A stretch of 64,000 nt of DNA from Bacillus massiliigorillae (GCF_000380245.2 NZ_HG428742.1:387821-451820), one strand, 5' to 3'. Numbered from the stretch's first letter, positions 35,351 to 43,727 are shown. Notes: a model not told the origin generated them from the letters alone. Numbers and translations are program-made.

Positions 35351-36370
35351 TTAATGAATTATTCCTTGCTTTCTGTAATACGTTAATGCTCCTGGGTGAT
35401 ACTTAATTGGGATGTCTGTTATTGCTTTCGAAAGATTAATACCATTTGCTGCTGAATGGATGGCTTGGAGATCACCCAAATTCGAATATAGCGACTCTAC
35501 TAATCTATATGCCTCTATATTTGAGACATCTTGGTGAATCAACAAGATATTTTGCACAGAAACGGTGTGAACATCTTCTGCCAATCCCTGATATGTTTCT
35601 TTTGAAATAACATCTTTGGTGTACACGTCATACTTTCCTTCAAGCTTAGTTGCTAATTCAGTAGGCATCGCCAAAAGCGAAATAGGAATCTCTGATGAGA
35701 GCTTTAATAACTCAGGATTGGGTAAACCTGAAGAGAAAAAAGCAACATCAATTGATCCATTACGAAGTGCATCAGCTGATTGGGAAAAAGAAAGTGTATG
35801 CGATTGATAATCCTTCTCCGTGAGATTAGCTTCACGTAGCACACGCTCAGCCATTATCCTCGTCCCACTTCCTTCTTGACCAACATTAATTCGCTTTCCT
35901 TTAAGATCTGCAAAAGTGTGAATACCACTCGTCTTAGTCGTAACGATTTGCAAATAATTAGAATAAATACTTGCGAGTGCTCGTAATTGTGATATATTAC
36001 GTTGCGAGTCTGGATTCTCCATAATCGCAGCATCTAATACATCTGCTGTTGCAAATCCTAAATCCGCTTTCTTTTGGCTAACTAGAACCATATTGTCTAC
36101 TGATGCATTCGTCACCTGCGTACCAACTTTTGCTTTGTTTTTTTGCTCATATATTTGAGCTAGTGCTTGTCCTAATGGAAAATACACCCCTGACATATCC
36201 CCCGTTGCAATAATTAAGACATCATTAAAAATGCTGTCTTTTGAAATAGGTGTTTCTTGTAATGACTTTCCAACTATAGAAGGGGTTTCTTGATTACTCG
36301 ACGCAGATGTACATCCTGTGAGTAACACTGCGAATATCAGTGTTGTTACAATTAGCAATCTGTTTCTCAT
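35351..36370 (-). CDS. TAXI-family TRAP solute-binding lipoprotein without TRAP membrane subunits
   Basis: This 339-aa protein starts with a lipoprotein signal (LLIVTTLIFAVLLTGC, Cys19). The mature part matches the TAXI branch of TRAP binding proteins: LIIATGDMSGVYFPLGQALAQIYEQ, VLVSQKKADLGFATADVLDAA and GKRINVGQEGSGTRIMAERVL. TAXI proteins normally feed a fused DctQM membrane protein, but none is in this window. Here it is the first gene of a sigma-54-driven operon encoding an ABC importer, next to a sensor kinase, so it may act in sensing or ligand delivery. AAGGAG precedes the ATG. Confidence 0.9.
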   Translation of the reverse strand: MRNRLLIVTTLIFAVLLTGCTSASSNQETPSIVGKSLQETPISKDSIFNDVLIIATGDMSGVYFPLGQALAQIYEQKNKAKVGTQVTNASVDNMVLVSQKKADLGFATADVLDAAIMENPDSQRNISQLRALASIYSNYLQIVTTKTSGIHTFADLKGKRINVGQEGSGTRIMAERVLREANLTEKDYQSHTLSFSQSADALRNGSIDVAFFSSGLPNPELLKLSSEIPISLLAMPTELATKLEGKYDVYTKDVISKETYQGLAEDVHTVSVQNILLIHQDVSNIEAYRLVESLYSNLGDLQAIHSAANGINLSKAITDIPIKYHPGALTYYRKQGIIH

Positions 36371-36403
36371 AATTCACTAAACTCCTTTCTTGTTATAAAA
36401 CAA

Positions 36404-36419
36404 TGCAAGTACTGTGCCA
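36404..36419 (-). promoter_or_regulatory. Sigma-54 (-24/-12) promoter of the TAXI-ABC operon
   Basis: The minus strand reads TGGCAC AGTAC TTGCA, an exact match to the TGGCAC-N5-TTGCW consensus. It lies about 35-50 bp before the TAXI lipoprotein gene and downstream of a gene for a sigma-54-dependent activator. Confidence 0.9.
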
Positions 36420-36492
36420 TAATAGGGAATCTCTCTTTTTGTATGCGTTTACAAGGTAAATTTCATTAAAAATTCAAATTTATTCAAATAAA

Positions 36493-36535
36493 AATCGGCA
36501 TAATTTGCCGATTTCCCCTGCAAATTATGCCGATT
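36493..36535 (-). promoter_or_regulatory. Dyad upstream of the sigma-54 promoter; likely enhancer site and terminator
   Basis: AATCGGCA (36493-36500), N5, TGCCGATT (36506-36513) is a perfect 21-bp palindrome; a third half-site TGCCGATT lies at 36528-36535, 22 bp (two turns) from the second. The centre is about 110 bp upstream of the expected start, the usual distance for NtrC-type enhancers. On the minus strand the outer arms (16 nt, AATCGGCATAATTTGC) also fold into a stem followed by TTTTTATTT, so it can terminate the regulator gene. Confidence 0.75.
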
Positions 36536-36549
36536 CTACATTTTTTCCA

Positions 36550-37932
36550 TTATTTCTTATGTTCAATTTCATATAACTTAATTTTATCCCGCAAACTACG
36601 TTCCGATATTTGCAACGTTTGAGCTGTTTTTTGACGATGATTTCCACAATAATGAAGAGTTGCTATAATCGCTTCTCTTTCGATTTCCTTCATCGTTATC
36701 CCTATTGGAAGCTTCATTTGTTCTTCATCATCCTCATGCTCACTTCTTGAGAAAGTAGACTCTTGCTTTTGAACCGAAACAGGTAAATCAATATCCGTTA
36801 TTTCTTCTTCTATTGATAATGCTACTGAGTACTCTATAATATTACCAAGTTCACGTACATTACCAGGGTAACTGTAATCTAACAAGAGTTTCTGAGCTGA
36901 TTTCGAAAAAAATTTCTTCCCACGATTCATTTCTTCACAATATTTCTGTATGAAATAATCTATTAATATCGGTAAATCTTCTTTTCGATCTCGCAATGGT
37001 GGCATAGAAATAGGAATTACGTTCAATCTAAAGTATAAATCTTGGCGAAATGTACCATCCTTCACCATCTGCTCTAAATTCTTATTCGCTGCACTAACAA
37101 TGCGAACATCAAGTGGAATCTTCTTATTCGAGCCTAAAGGTGTTAACTCCCGCTCTTGCAATACACGTAATAATTTAACCTGTAGAGGCAAAGGCATCTC
37201 ACTAATTTCATCAAAAAAAAGTGTACCTCCATTTGCTGCTACCCATTTTCCTTCTTTCCTTTGCGTCGCGCCTGTAAAAGCACCTTTTTCGTAGCCAAAT
37301 AACTCCGATTCTAGCAATGCTTCAGGAATAGCTCCACAATTTACAATTTGAATGGGACCATTTTTTCGCTTCCCGCTATTATGAATATTTCTAGCAACTA
37401 GTTCTTTCCCTGTCCCACTTTCACCTAAAATGAGCACGCTTGAATCAATATCTTTTATTCGCTCAATCATAGAAAATACATGTTGCATCGATTTACTTTT
37501 ACCTAGAAAGTGGTCATATCCTTTTCTTTGCTCTAATTCTTCGTGTAGCGTTTCTATCTCATTCGACATTTTCTTATATTCAACCGCTCTCATTAAAAGC
37601 AAATGCAACTCTTCCATATTAATCGGCTTTTCAATATAGTAGTAAGCACCTTTTTTAATAGCATCGATAGAAGATTCAATGGAAGCATAGGCAGTCATCA
37701 TGATAACCGCGGTAGATGGTGATTGTTGCTTAATCTTCTGTAGCACATCAATGCCATTATGACTACCAATACGAAGATCTAATAGGATGATATCAATTAA
37801 CTGATCATTTACTATTTGCAAACCTTCTTCTGGATTAGTAGTTGTTTCTATCTGATAATCATCTTCGAGCGCGAAGCTTAAGGAAGCGCAGATTGCTTGT
37901 TCATCATCAATAATTAGTACACTTGGCTTCAT
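36550..37932 (-). CDS. NtrC-family sigma-54-dependent response regulator
   Basis: This 460-aa activator has a receiver domain (1-120, phospho-acceptor Asp52 in IILLDLRIG), an AAA+ domain (about 142-370) with Walker A GESGTGKE, the sigma-54 contact loop GAFTGA, Walker B GGTLFFDEI and the R-finger region. A Fis-type helix-turn-helix follows (about 420-456, RQKTAQTLQISERSLRDKIKLY). The start at 37932 follows AAAGGAG by 11 nt. It overlaps/abuts the kinase gene (stop 37938), forming a pair with it. Its natural target is the exact -24/-12 promoter just downstream. Confidence 0.95.
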   Translation of the reverse strand: MKPSVLIIDDEQAICASLSFALEDDYQIETTTNPEEGLQIVNDQLIDIILLDLRIGSHNGIDVLQKIKQQSPSTAVIMMTAYASIESSIDAIKKGAYYYIEKPINMEELHLLLMRAVEYKKMSNEIETLHEELEQRKGYDHFLGKSKSMQHVFSMIERIKDIDSSVLILGESGTGKELVARNIHNSGKRKNGPIQIVNCGAIPEALLESELFGYEKGAFTGATQRKEGKWVAANGGTLFFDEISEMPLPLQVKLLRVLQERELTPLGSNKKIPLDVRIVSAANKNLEQMVKDGTFRQDLYFRLNVIPISMPPLRDRKEDLPILIDYFIQKYCEEMNRGKKFFSKSAQKLLLDYSYPGNVRELGNIIEYSVALSIEEEITDIDLPVSVQKQESTFSRSEHEDDEEQMKLPIGITMKEIEREAIIATLHYCGNHRQKTAQTLQISERSLRDKIKLYEIEHKK

Positions 37933-37937
37933 AATAT

Positions 37938-39920
37938 TCACAACTCCTTTTGATATAAAGGTAAAGTAAGCGTAAACTGTGTTCCTTTATTCAATTGACT
38001 GCTTACTTGTATCTCTCCGTTATTCTCTTTAATTAAGTTATAAGATAGTGTTAAGCCTAATCCTACTCCTTTTTCTTTACTTGTATAAAACGGTTCAAAA
38101 ATATGATTTAACTCCTCAGGAGTCATTCCTTTACCCGTATCTGTAATAATAATTTTCCCCATGCCTTCATCTGCATTTTCTACTGAAATAGTAATTCGTT
38201 TTTCTTCGGCATGTTCTACAGCATCAATCGCATTTAATAAAAGATTTAACAACACTTGCCGTATTTGTTGTGGATCAATGTAAAATACTAGATTATAGTT
38301 TAAGTGTTGCTCTAACATAATTTGGTTTTTATCGATTGTTACTTGTAGAAATGTTAGCAATGAGACGAGCTCATTAATCGAGTATTCTTGTTTATTCGGT
38401 GGTCTTGGTCTTGCGTAATCTACCAAATCTGTCACAATCATATTGAGTCTATTTACTTCAGCAGGTAAATGTTCAATAATAACTTCACGAAATTTAGGTC
38501 GATCATATTTAGTAGGTAACATGTCAATGAATGCTTTAATAGAAGTTAACGGGTTCCGAATTTCATGAGCTACTCCTGCGACAAGTTGTCCAAGTGCATG
38601 TAACTTCTCTTGCGTAATAAGCTTTTGCTCAAGATTCTTCTTCTCCGTTTCGTCATTCATAGATAATAAATAACCTGTTTGTTTCTGTTGCGAATCGAAC
38701 ATTTCTAACATGCAATAATATATAACTTGCTTATTACCACTTTGAACAACTTCAAGTAAACGAGAAACAGGCTTTTTTGTTTCTGAATGTTCTGAATTAT
38801 AATGTTGCAATATTTGCTCTAATAGGTAAGAATATTGCAAATCAAGCGAAATAACATGATTTAATTTTAACATTTCTAGCGCCTGAGCATTGCAACTCGT
38901 AATCTTTAAATCATTATCTAATGTGACAATTCCCGTATCAATATTGTTTAATATTTGCTCTTTAAACGCATTACTATCTGCAGTTCTTTGCTGTTGTTGC
39001 TGTAAATCTTGATTTAATTGTGTAAGCTTACTCGTTTGTTCCCTCACTGCTTTCTGTAGGCGTTTATTAATAATATAAATAATGAGCACAATAAGTGCAG
39101 CAATAGCAATACCTATTAAAAGAAGTGCAACAAAGTGCTCTAGTCGAGCTATTTCTGCTTGCCGTTGGGGCCTAATCCAATTATCAACTAATTCATTCAC
39201 TTCACCTTTTGCTTGCAGTGTATTGAGCGTTTCATTAATGGATGAGAGCAATGCTTCATTTCCATCTCGCACTGCAATAGCATAATCAGATGTATTCATT
39301 ACCTCATCTAGAATAATAAAATTACGATCTTGGTTAAAATACTGTAAATAGAAAGCTGCTGTCCACTTATTACCTACAAACACTTCTGCTTTTCTATTCA
39401 TCAAAATTTTTAGTGCAGTAAATTGGTTAGTCGTTAATGTTAAGTTTGTATTCCTCATGTTCAACATCGTATCTAATGCAAATGTTTTATCTTCTAATAC
39501 AACATGGTACTTCCTAACATCTGTTATTCCATGAATGCTTCCCATACTCTCCTTAGGAATGATGAGTGAATCCGACATGGTGAAATATGGTATCGAGAAG
39601 TCAAACATGCGATCTTTCTCTAAACTATATGATATACCTGCAATGGCATCAATAGTTCCCTTCTGTAAAGCTTTTTCAGCTTCTTGGATACTCATTGGAA
39701 CATATTCGAATAGTAAATCGCTATTATCGGCTATTTTCTCCATTAAATCAATACTAATTCCTGTAAGAGTTCCATCCTCCTTTGTATATGAAAAAGGAGG
39801 TAACAGAGTATCTCCTGCTACTTTATATACTTTCTTTTCTGCTGATACTTCAGGGGACCAAATGAATTGAATGAGTAAGAAGAATGCTATATAACGACCC
39901 ATATGAAGTATTTTTTTCAA
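37938..39920 (-). CDS. Sensor histidine kinase with extracellular SBP_bac_3-type domain
   Basis: This 660-aa kinase has a signal peptide/N-terminal anchor (1-27), an extracellular amino-acid-type binding domain (about 30-250, YKVAGDTLLPPFSYTKEDG), one membrane helix (about 262-285), a coiled coil, a PAS region (about 322-425), HisKA with His452 in AGVAHEIRNPLTS, and a HATPase domain (NLLLNAIDAVEHAEE, DTGKGMTPEELNHIFEPFYTSKEKGVGLGL). The start is a TTG at 39920; an ATG six codons later (39902) is the alternative. It pairs with the NtrC-type regulator. Outside ligand binding is expected to switch on the TAXI-ABC uptake operon. Confidence 0.93.
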   Translation of the reverse strand: MKKILHMGRYIAFFLLIQFIWSPEVSAEKKVYKVAGDTLLPPFSYTKEDGTLTGISIDLMEKIADNSDLLFEYVPMSIQEAEKALQKGTIDAIAGISYSLEKDRMFDFSIPYFTMSDSLIIPKESMGSIHGITDVRKYHVVLEDKTFALDTMLNMRNTNLTLTTNQFTALKILMNRKAEVFVGNKWTAAFYLQYFNQDRNFIILDEVMNTSDYAIAVRDGNEALLSSINETLNTLQAKGEVNELVDNWIRPQRQAEIARLEHFVALLLIGIAIAALIVLIIYIINKRLQKAVREQTSKLTQLNQDLQQQQQRTADSNAFKEQILNNIDTGIVTLDNDLKITSCNAQALEMLKLNHVISLDLQYSYLLEQILQHYNSEHSETKKPVSRLLEVVQSGNKQVIYYCMLEMFDSQQKQTGYLLSMNDETEKKNLEQKLITQEKLHALGQLVAGVAHEIRNPLTSIKAFIDMLPTKYDRPKFREVIIEHLPAEVNRLNMIVTDLVDYARPRPPNKQEYSINELVSLLTFLQVTIDKNQIMLEQHLNYNLVFYIDPQQIRQVLLNLLLNAIDAVEHAEEKRITISVENADEGMGKIIITDTGKGMTPEELNHIFEPFYTSKEKGVGLGLTLSYNLIKENNGEIQVSSQLNKGTQFTLTLPLYQKEL

Positions 39921-40042
39921 CCCTTATGAACACTCCCCTCTAAGAAGCTCTAACCTTCTAAACGCAGTTAGTTGTTCTAATCATTCTATTATAAACTGAC
40001 TCTACTCAACTAGGTAGAAGCCTCTCTTGAATATATCATGTT

Positions 40043-40597
40043 CTATAAAGGCAAGAAAAGCTTTACACCGAATGCTAATAAAACACTACCACCAAGCACT
40101 TGACTATACGCTCCTAAGAAACCTTGAACTTTCCTCCCCAATAATAAGCCAAATAAAGTAAGAATTGTTGCAACTAATCCAAAAAGCGACACTGTCAATA
40201 TAGTCCTCGCTCCATATATTCCTAACGTCAATCCAACCGAAAGACTATCTAAACTGACACTTATAGCGAAAATAAATAGCCCGATACCTACGGGTGCCAC
40301 AAGAGATTCACTTTCACCCTTTAATCCAGATATGAACATGCCAATACCTAATAAAATTAAAAGTAATCCACCAGCATAGGTAGCATATGAGCCAAATTGA
40401 TCCGAAAGAAATCGACCAGCAATCATTCCAGCTAAAGGCATAATAATATGAAATAATCCTACTGTTAACGCGATATATGCGATTTGTTTTAAACGTAGGT
40501 TAAACATTCCCATACCTAACCCTACAGAGAAGGAATCCATTCCAAGTGCGAATGCCATTAAAAGCAATGTTAAAAATTCGCCCACCATTGTATCCAA
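40043..40597 (-). CDS. mntP: Manganese efflux pump MntP
   Basis: MntP (184 aa) exports Mn2+ across the membrane. Six helices are visible, with the two conserved motifs GMDSFSVGLGMGMFN and VSLDSLSVGLTLGIYG. The likely start is a TTG at 40597, 9 nt after GGGAGG; an ATG three codons later is 18 nt away. In B. subtilis it follows ywlE, but here about 20 kb of accessory genes separate them. No Mn-sensing riboswitch was recognised upstream. Confidence 0.92.
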   Translation of the reverse strand: MDTMVGEFLTLLLMAFALGMDSFSVGLGMGMFNLRLKQIAYIALTVGLFHIIMPLAGMIAGRFLSDQFGSYATYAGGLLLILLGIGMFISGLKGESESLVAPVGIGLFIFAISVSLDSLSVGLTLGIYGARTILTVSLFGLVATILTLFGLLLGRKVQGFLGAYSQVLGGSVLLAFGVKLFLPL

Positions 40598-40745
40598 ATA
40601 CTTCTACCTCCCTCGGACGTGCTATCTAAACATATGCCCGTCCTAACGCAAATAGAATGAAAAAACAATACGCCATATAAAAGTTTCGATTCTACCTTAA
40701 CACTCATAACCTCCAACTGAATTTGAAAAATATAACACCGTTGAA

Positions 40746-40774
40746 TTGTCAGATATTTTTCTTTATGATAAAAT
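40746..40774 (+). promoter_or_regulatory. Sigma-A-type promoter of fhuF
   Basis: TTGTCA (40746-40751), 17 nt, TAAAAT (40769-40774), just upstream of the Fur box. Confidence 0.8.
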
Positions 40775-40783
40775 ACTCCCTAT

Positions 40784-40802
40784 GATAATGATAATTATTA
40801 TC
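40784..40802. promoter_or_regulatory. Fur box of fhuF
   Basis: GATAATGATAATTATTATC matches the 19-bp Fur consensus GATAATGATAATCATTATC at 18 positions. It overlaps the expected transcription start, so Fur-Fe2+ should block transcription. Confidence 0.9.
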
Positions 40803-40935
40803 AACAAATTGATACATAGAGTACATACAACTCGCTGCCCCAAGAGAATTACATTATTTTCAACGATAAATATAAACATTCTAATATATGAATTCTATTT
40901 CTGTTAGTCTAACCGTATTAAAGGAAGTGACATGA

Positions 40936-41730
40936 GTGACACAACTTTTCGATTTTTCATTAGCCAAAAGCTATTTTCATATTTCTCCTGAAGGTGCTCA
41001 CAACCCTCTTGAGGAAATGCCAGCAACTGATTTCTTATATAATCCACTTCGCATAAAAGAAATGATGCTGGCAGCTGGCAAAACTGTTCAAGCATATGGT
41101 TTAGATCTACCTGCTTCTTTTTTCGGAACATCATTCTGTAATTTATGCTTAACAAAACTATTATTTCTCACTCAATACAATAAAGTTTTAGATTTATCAT
41201 TAGAGAACCTAACCTTCCAAATCGAAGTTCACAATGACCATTCGCATTTAGGGTATAAAATTAACGAATTGCAATATCAAGATGTTCCTATTGAAGAGGA
41301 AGAATCATTTGTTTTAGACGATTGGCAAACATTTATTTCTAGCGTAGTCACACCAGCTGTAGAATCTATTGCACAAGTAGCCGATGTAAAGCCTTCAATG
41401 ATTTGGCTTCAATTCGGTGGAATTCTTGGTATGGTCAAAGACTATATGTCTAAAAATGAACGAAATGAAGAAATAATCGCACGATTCAACCGACAAGCTG
41501 ATCTTCTATCAGAAAGTTTGTCACCCGAATTATTTCATCGATTACGAAATCCCTTTAAACATAAAATCCGCTACACAGATAATCCATATCAGCCTGGGGA
41601 ACAGTTTATAATGCGCTCCGCTTGTTGCCTGTACGATTGTCGAAATAATGGTAAGAAATGTTATGTTTGCCCAAGACTAACAGAAAAAGAACGTGAAAAG
41701 AGAAAAGAAGAAATTCTTGCTTCTTTATAG
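40936..41730 (+). CDS. fhuF: FhuF-type ferric iron reductase
   Basis: This 264-aa protein ends with the FhuF [2Fe-2S] motif CC-x10-C-x2-C (SACCLYDCRNNGKKCYVCPR, about 233-252). Such proteins reduce iron in ferric siderophores after uptake. The start is GTG at 40936, about 10 nt after AAGGA; the ATG at 40932 is in another frame. A Fur box and promoter lie upstream, so expression is expected under iron shortage. It stands alone between mntP and ywlC with a shared terminator behind. Confidence 0.88.
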   Translation: MTQLFDFSLAKSYFHISPEGAHNPLEEMPATDFLYNPLRIKEMMLAAGKTVQAYGLDLPASFFGTSFCNLCLTKLLFLTQYNKVLDLSLENLTFQIEVHNDHSHLGYKINELQYQDVPIEEEESFVLDDWQTFISSVVTPAVESIAQVADVKPSMIWLQFGGILGMVKDYMSKNERNEEIIARFNRQADLLSESLSPELFHRLRNPFKHKIRYTDNPYQPGEQFIMRSACCLYDCRNNGKKCYVCPRLTEKEREKRKEEILASL

Positions 41731-41737
41731 AATACAT

Positions 41738-41780
41738 GAGAAAAGGAAGTTATGCGTTTAGAGCATAACTTCCTTTTCTC
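41738..41780. terminator. Bidirectional terminator between fhuF and ywlC
   Basis: GAGAAAAGGAAGTTATGC and GCATAACTTCCTTTTCTC are perfect 18-nt arms with a 7-nt loop between two convergent genes. Confidence 0.85.
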
Positions 41781-41791
41781 ATCTACTTAGC

Positions 41792-42826
41792 TTATTTTTC
41801 TTTCACTACTGTATGACCAGCCGCTTTCATCATTCGATTCATAATGGCTTCACCAATTCCTTCTCTTGGGAACACTTCCCCAAATATCACATCCACATTA
41901 CATTCATCAAATGCACGTAATGCATCATATAATCCTGAAGCAACTGTTGATAACTTACTTCGCTGACCACATGGAATAATGCAATCCGCTTGATAGAACT
42001 CTTTGTTTTCTTCGGTTGTAAGAACGCCAACCTTTTTGCCAGCTGCTTTTTTCTCATCCATTAAACTTTGAATAAACATTGGACTACCTTCCACAAGCAC
42101 AAATGGAGCTTCAGGGGCATAATGTGTATATTTCATACCAGGAGATTTCGGAGCTGCTTCCTTATTATGAAGTGCCGTATCCTCTTTTACTTCTCCAATG
42201 ATTCGCTGTAGTTCTTCCTTGGTTACACCACCGGGACGCAGAATGACAGGTACCGCTTCCGTGCAATCAACTACAGTCGATTCCACTCCAACACCCGTTT
42301 CTCCACCATCCACAATTCCACTAATACGACCTGCCAAATCTTTTTCAACATGTTGAGCCGTTGTAGGGCTTGGTTTGCCAGAAAGATTGGCACTCGGTGC
42401 TGCAATTGGCAAATTCGCCTCACGAATAAGTGAAAGTGCAATAGGATGATCTGGCATACGGATGGCTACCGTATCTAAACCAGCAGTTGCCACATCAGAT
42501 AAGCCAGCTTTCTTTCGTAAAACAAGCGTCAATGGACCAGGCCAAAAAGCGTCCATTAATACTTGTGCCATTTCTGGTATTTCTTCTACTATTTCATTCG
42601 CTTGCTGAATGCTAGCGATGTGGATAATCAGTGGATTATCACTAGGACGCCCTTTCGCAGTGAAGATTTTCTTTAAAGCTTCATCACTTTTTGCATTAGC
42701 TCCTAATCCGTACACGGTTTCCGTAGGGAAAGCTACTACTTCATTTTTCTGCAAAAGAGTAGCCGCTTCCTTTAGTAATGAATGGTTATCCACAGCTTCT
42801 TTTATATTCCATACACTTGTTTTCAA
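41792..42826 (-). CDS. ywlC: L-threonylcarbamoyladenylate synthase (Sua5/YwlC)
   Basis: YwlC (344 aa) makes threonylcarbamoyl-AMP for the t6A37 tRNA modification. The YrdC-like domain (about 15-200) shows VVAFPTETVYGLGANA, KGRPSDNPLIIHI, APSANLSGKPSPTTAQHV and RPGGVTKEEL. The Sua5 C-terminal domain follows (about 235-340). I choose a TTG at 42826 (LKTSVWNIKEAV), 6 nt after GAAGGTG; a GTG 9 nt earlier is inside that site. A consensus DnaA box lies in its first codons (42786-42794). Confidence 0.93.
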   Translation of the reverse strand: MKTSVWNIKEAVDNHSLLKEAATLLQKNEVVAFPTETVYGLGANAKSDEALKKIFTAKGRPSDNPLIIHIASIQQANEIVEEIPEMAQVLMDAFWPGPLTLVLRKKAGLSDVATAGLDTVAIRMPDHPIALSLIREANLPIAAPSANLSGKPSPTTAQHVEKDLAGRISGIVDGGETGVGVESTVVDCTEAVPVILRPGGVTKEELQRIIGEVKEDTALHNKEAAPKSPGMKYTHYAPEAPFVLVEGSPMFIQSLMDEKKAAGKKVGVLTTEENKEFYQADCIIPCGQRSKLSTVASGLYDALRAFDECNVDVIFGEVFPREGIGEAIMNRMMKAAGHTVVKEK

Positions 42827-43269
42827 TTTGTACACCTTCTATTATGTCGATCACTCATTTATCAAGTAAAATTATACCCTATTATACCTTATTCACAAAA
42901 GAGCAGCTGTCTCAAAATGATTTCCAATCACTTTTGAGAGCACTTTTATGCTTAATTAGCCGTTGGTTATCAGCTACATTAACATTTATTTACTCACTTA
43001 TACTTTAGGAATATCTATTTGTGGCACTTGAAATCTATGGACTTATATCATAGACCGCTGAACAAATTATTAACCGAATTTATTCACATGATTTCGTCGA
43101 TACCACTTTACAATAAGAAAAATGTGTATAAATTTCAGATTTATCCACATTTTGTGGATAATAACTTGCAAACGGTGGATAACTTTGTGGATATACCGCT
43201 TCATACTAGAGTTTTCCACATATATACGACGTCTTTTTTTTGTAAAAGTGGCAAGACAGCTGTTGATAA
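42786..43269. promoter_or_regulatory. DnaA-box cluster across ywlC and ywlB
   Basis: Three exact boxes TTATCCACA/TGTGGATAA lie at 42786-42794, 43141-43149 and 43153-43161. One-mismatch boxes are at 42889, 43080, 43123, 43174, 43186, 43212 and 43261. Ten sites fall within about 480 bp, mostly in the intergenic gap. In B. subtilis the ywlC region is one of the known chromosomal DnaA-binding clusters; here the sites also enter the coding ends of both genes. Confidence 0.85.
42904..42940. repeat. Hairpin sharing a core with two terminators in the window
   Basis: CTCAAAATGATT and AATCACTTTTGAG pair around a 3-nt loop with one bulge. The core AAGTGATT-N3-AATCACTT type also forms the tdk (52151-52192) and tal (57767-57818) terminators. 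It may end the spoIIR-ywlB transcription unit. Confidence 0.5.
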
Positions 43270-43632
43270 CTTTAAATTTTCTGGTATTTCTTCTAAAGAT
43301 CTGACCGAAAAGCCAAATGTTTGGAACAAAGGAATGCTACTTGGTTGATTAGTTGCTAAATAGACATTCGAACAACTCTGTTCTTTAGCAATCACTAATA
43401 TTCGTTCTAAAAAAATCGGTAATCGCTCTGAAGGAAAATTTGGAGAAAACACAAAAGAGCGAAGCCAACCAACATTTTCAATCATAACAATGCCTACTAC
43501 TCCTACTATTTCATTTCTCTCATCTTCAACTACTATAAATAATGAATCTTCCTCATATAAGGCATCTGACCGTTTTATAAATTGCTCAATCGCCTTCGAA
43601 TCAGACTCTTCTCCGCGTCGCACTGTTAACAT
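43201..43632 (-). CDS. ywlB: GNAT-family N-acetyltransferase (YwlB)
   Basis: This 143-aa protein is a GNAT acetyltransferase by fold: DSLFIVVEDERNEIVGVVGIVMIE (strands 2-4), and a C-terminal NVYLATNQPSSIPLFQTFGFSVRS. Its acceptor is unknown. Position between ywlC and spoIIR matches B. subtilis ywlB. Its last codons contain two DnaA-box-like sites. Confidence 0.85.
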   Translation of the reverse strand: MLTVRRGEESDSKAIEQFIKRSDALYEEDSLFIVVEDERNEIVGVVGIVMIENVGWLRSFVFSPNFPSERLPIFLERILVIAKEQSCSNVYLATNQPSSIPLFQTFGFSVRSLEEIPENLKLSTAVLPLLQKKDVVYMWKTLV

Positions 43633-43727
43633 CTCAACCGCCCCTATCTTTTTTTACTAGTAAGTCTATGATTCATATTCATGATTTAGTAGAGAAAAGA
43701 GAAATTTTTTTACTAGTTTTGAAAAAT

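Larger units (their letters stand above)
40598..40935. other. 338-bp divergent region between mntP and fhuF
   Basis: It holds the fhuF promoter and Fur box (40746-40802) and a 130-nt fhuF leader. The mntP side shows only its ribosome binding site GGGAGG; I see no riboswitch or clear mntP promoter. Confidence 0.5.

Noticed and set aside
40598..40740. Mn-sensing yybP-ykoY riboswitch in front of mntP
   Set aside because: None of the conserved junction motifs could be found in the short leader.
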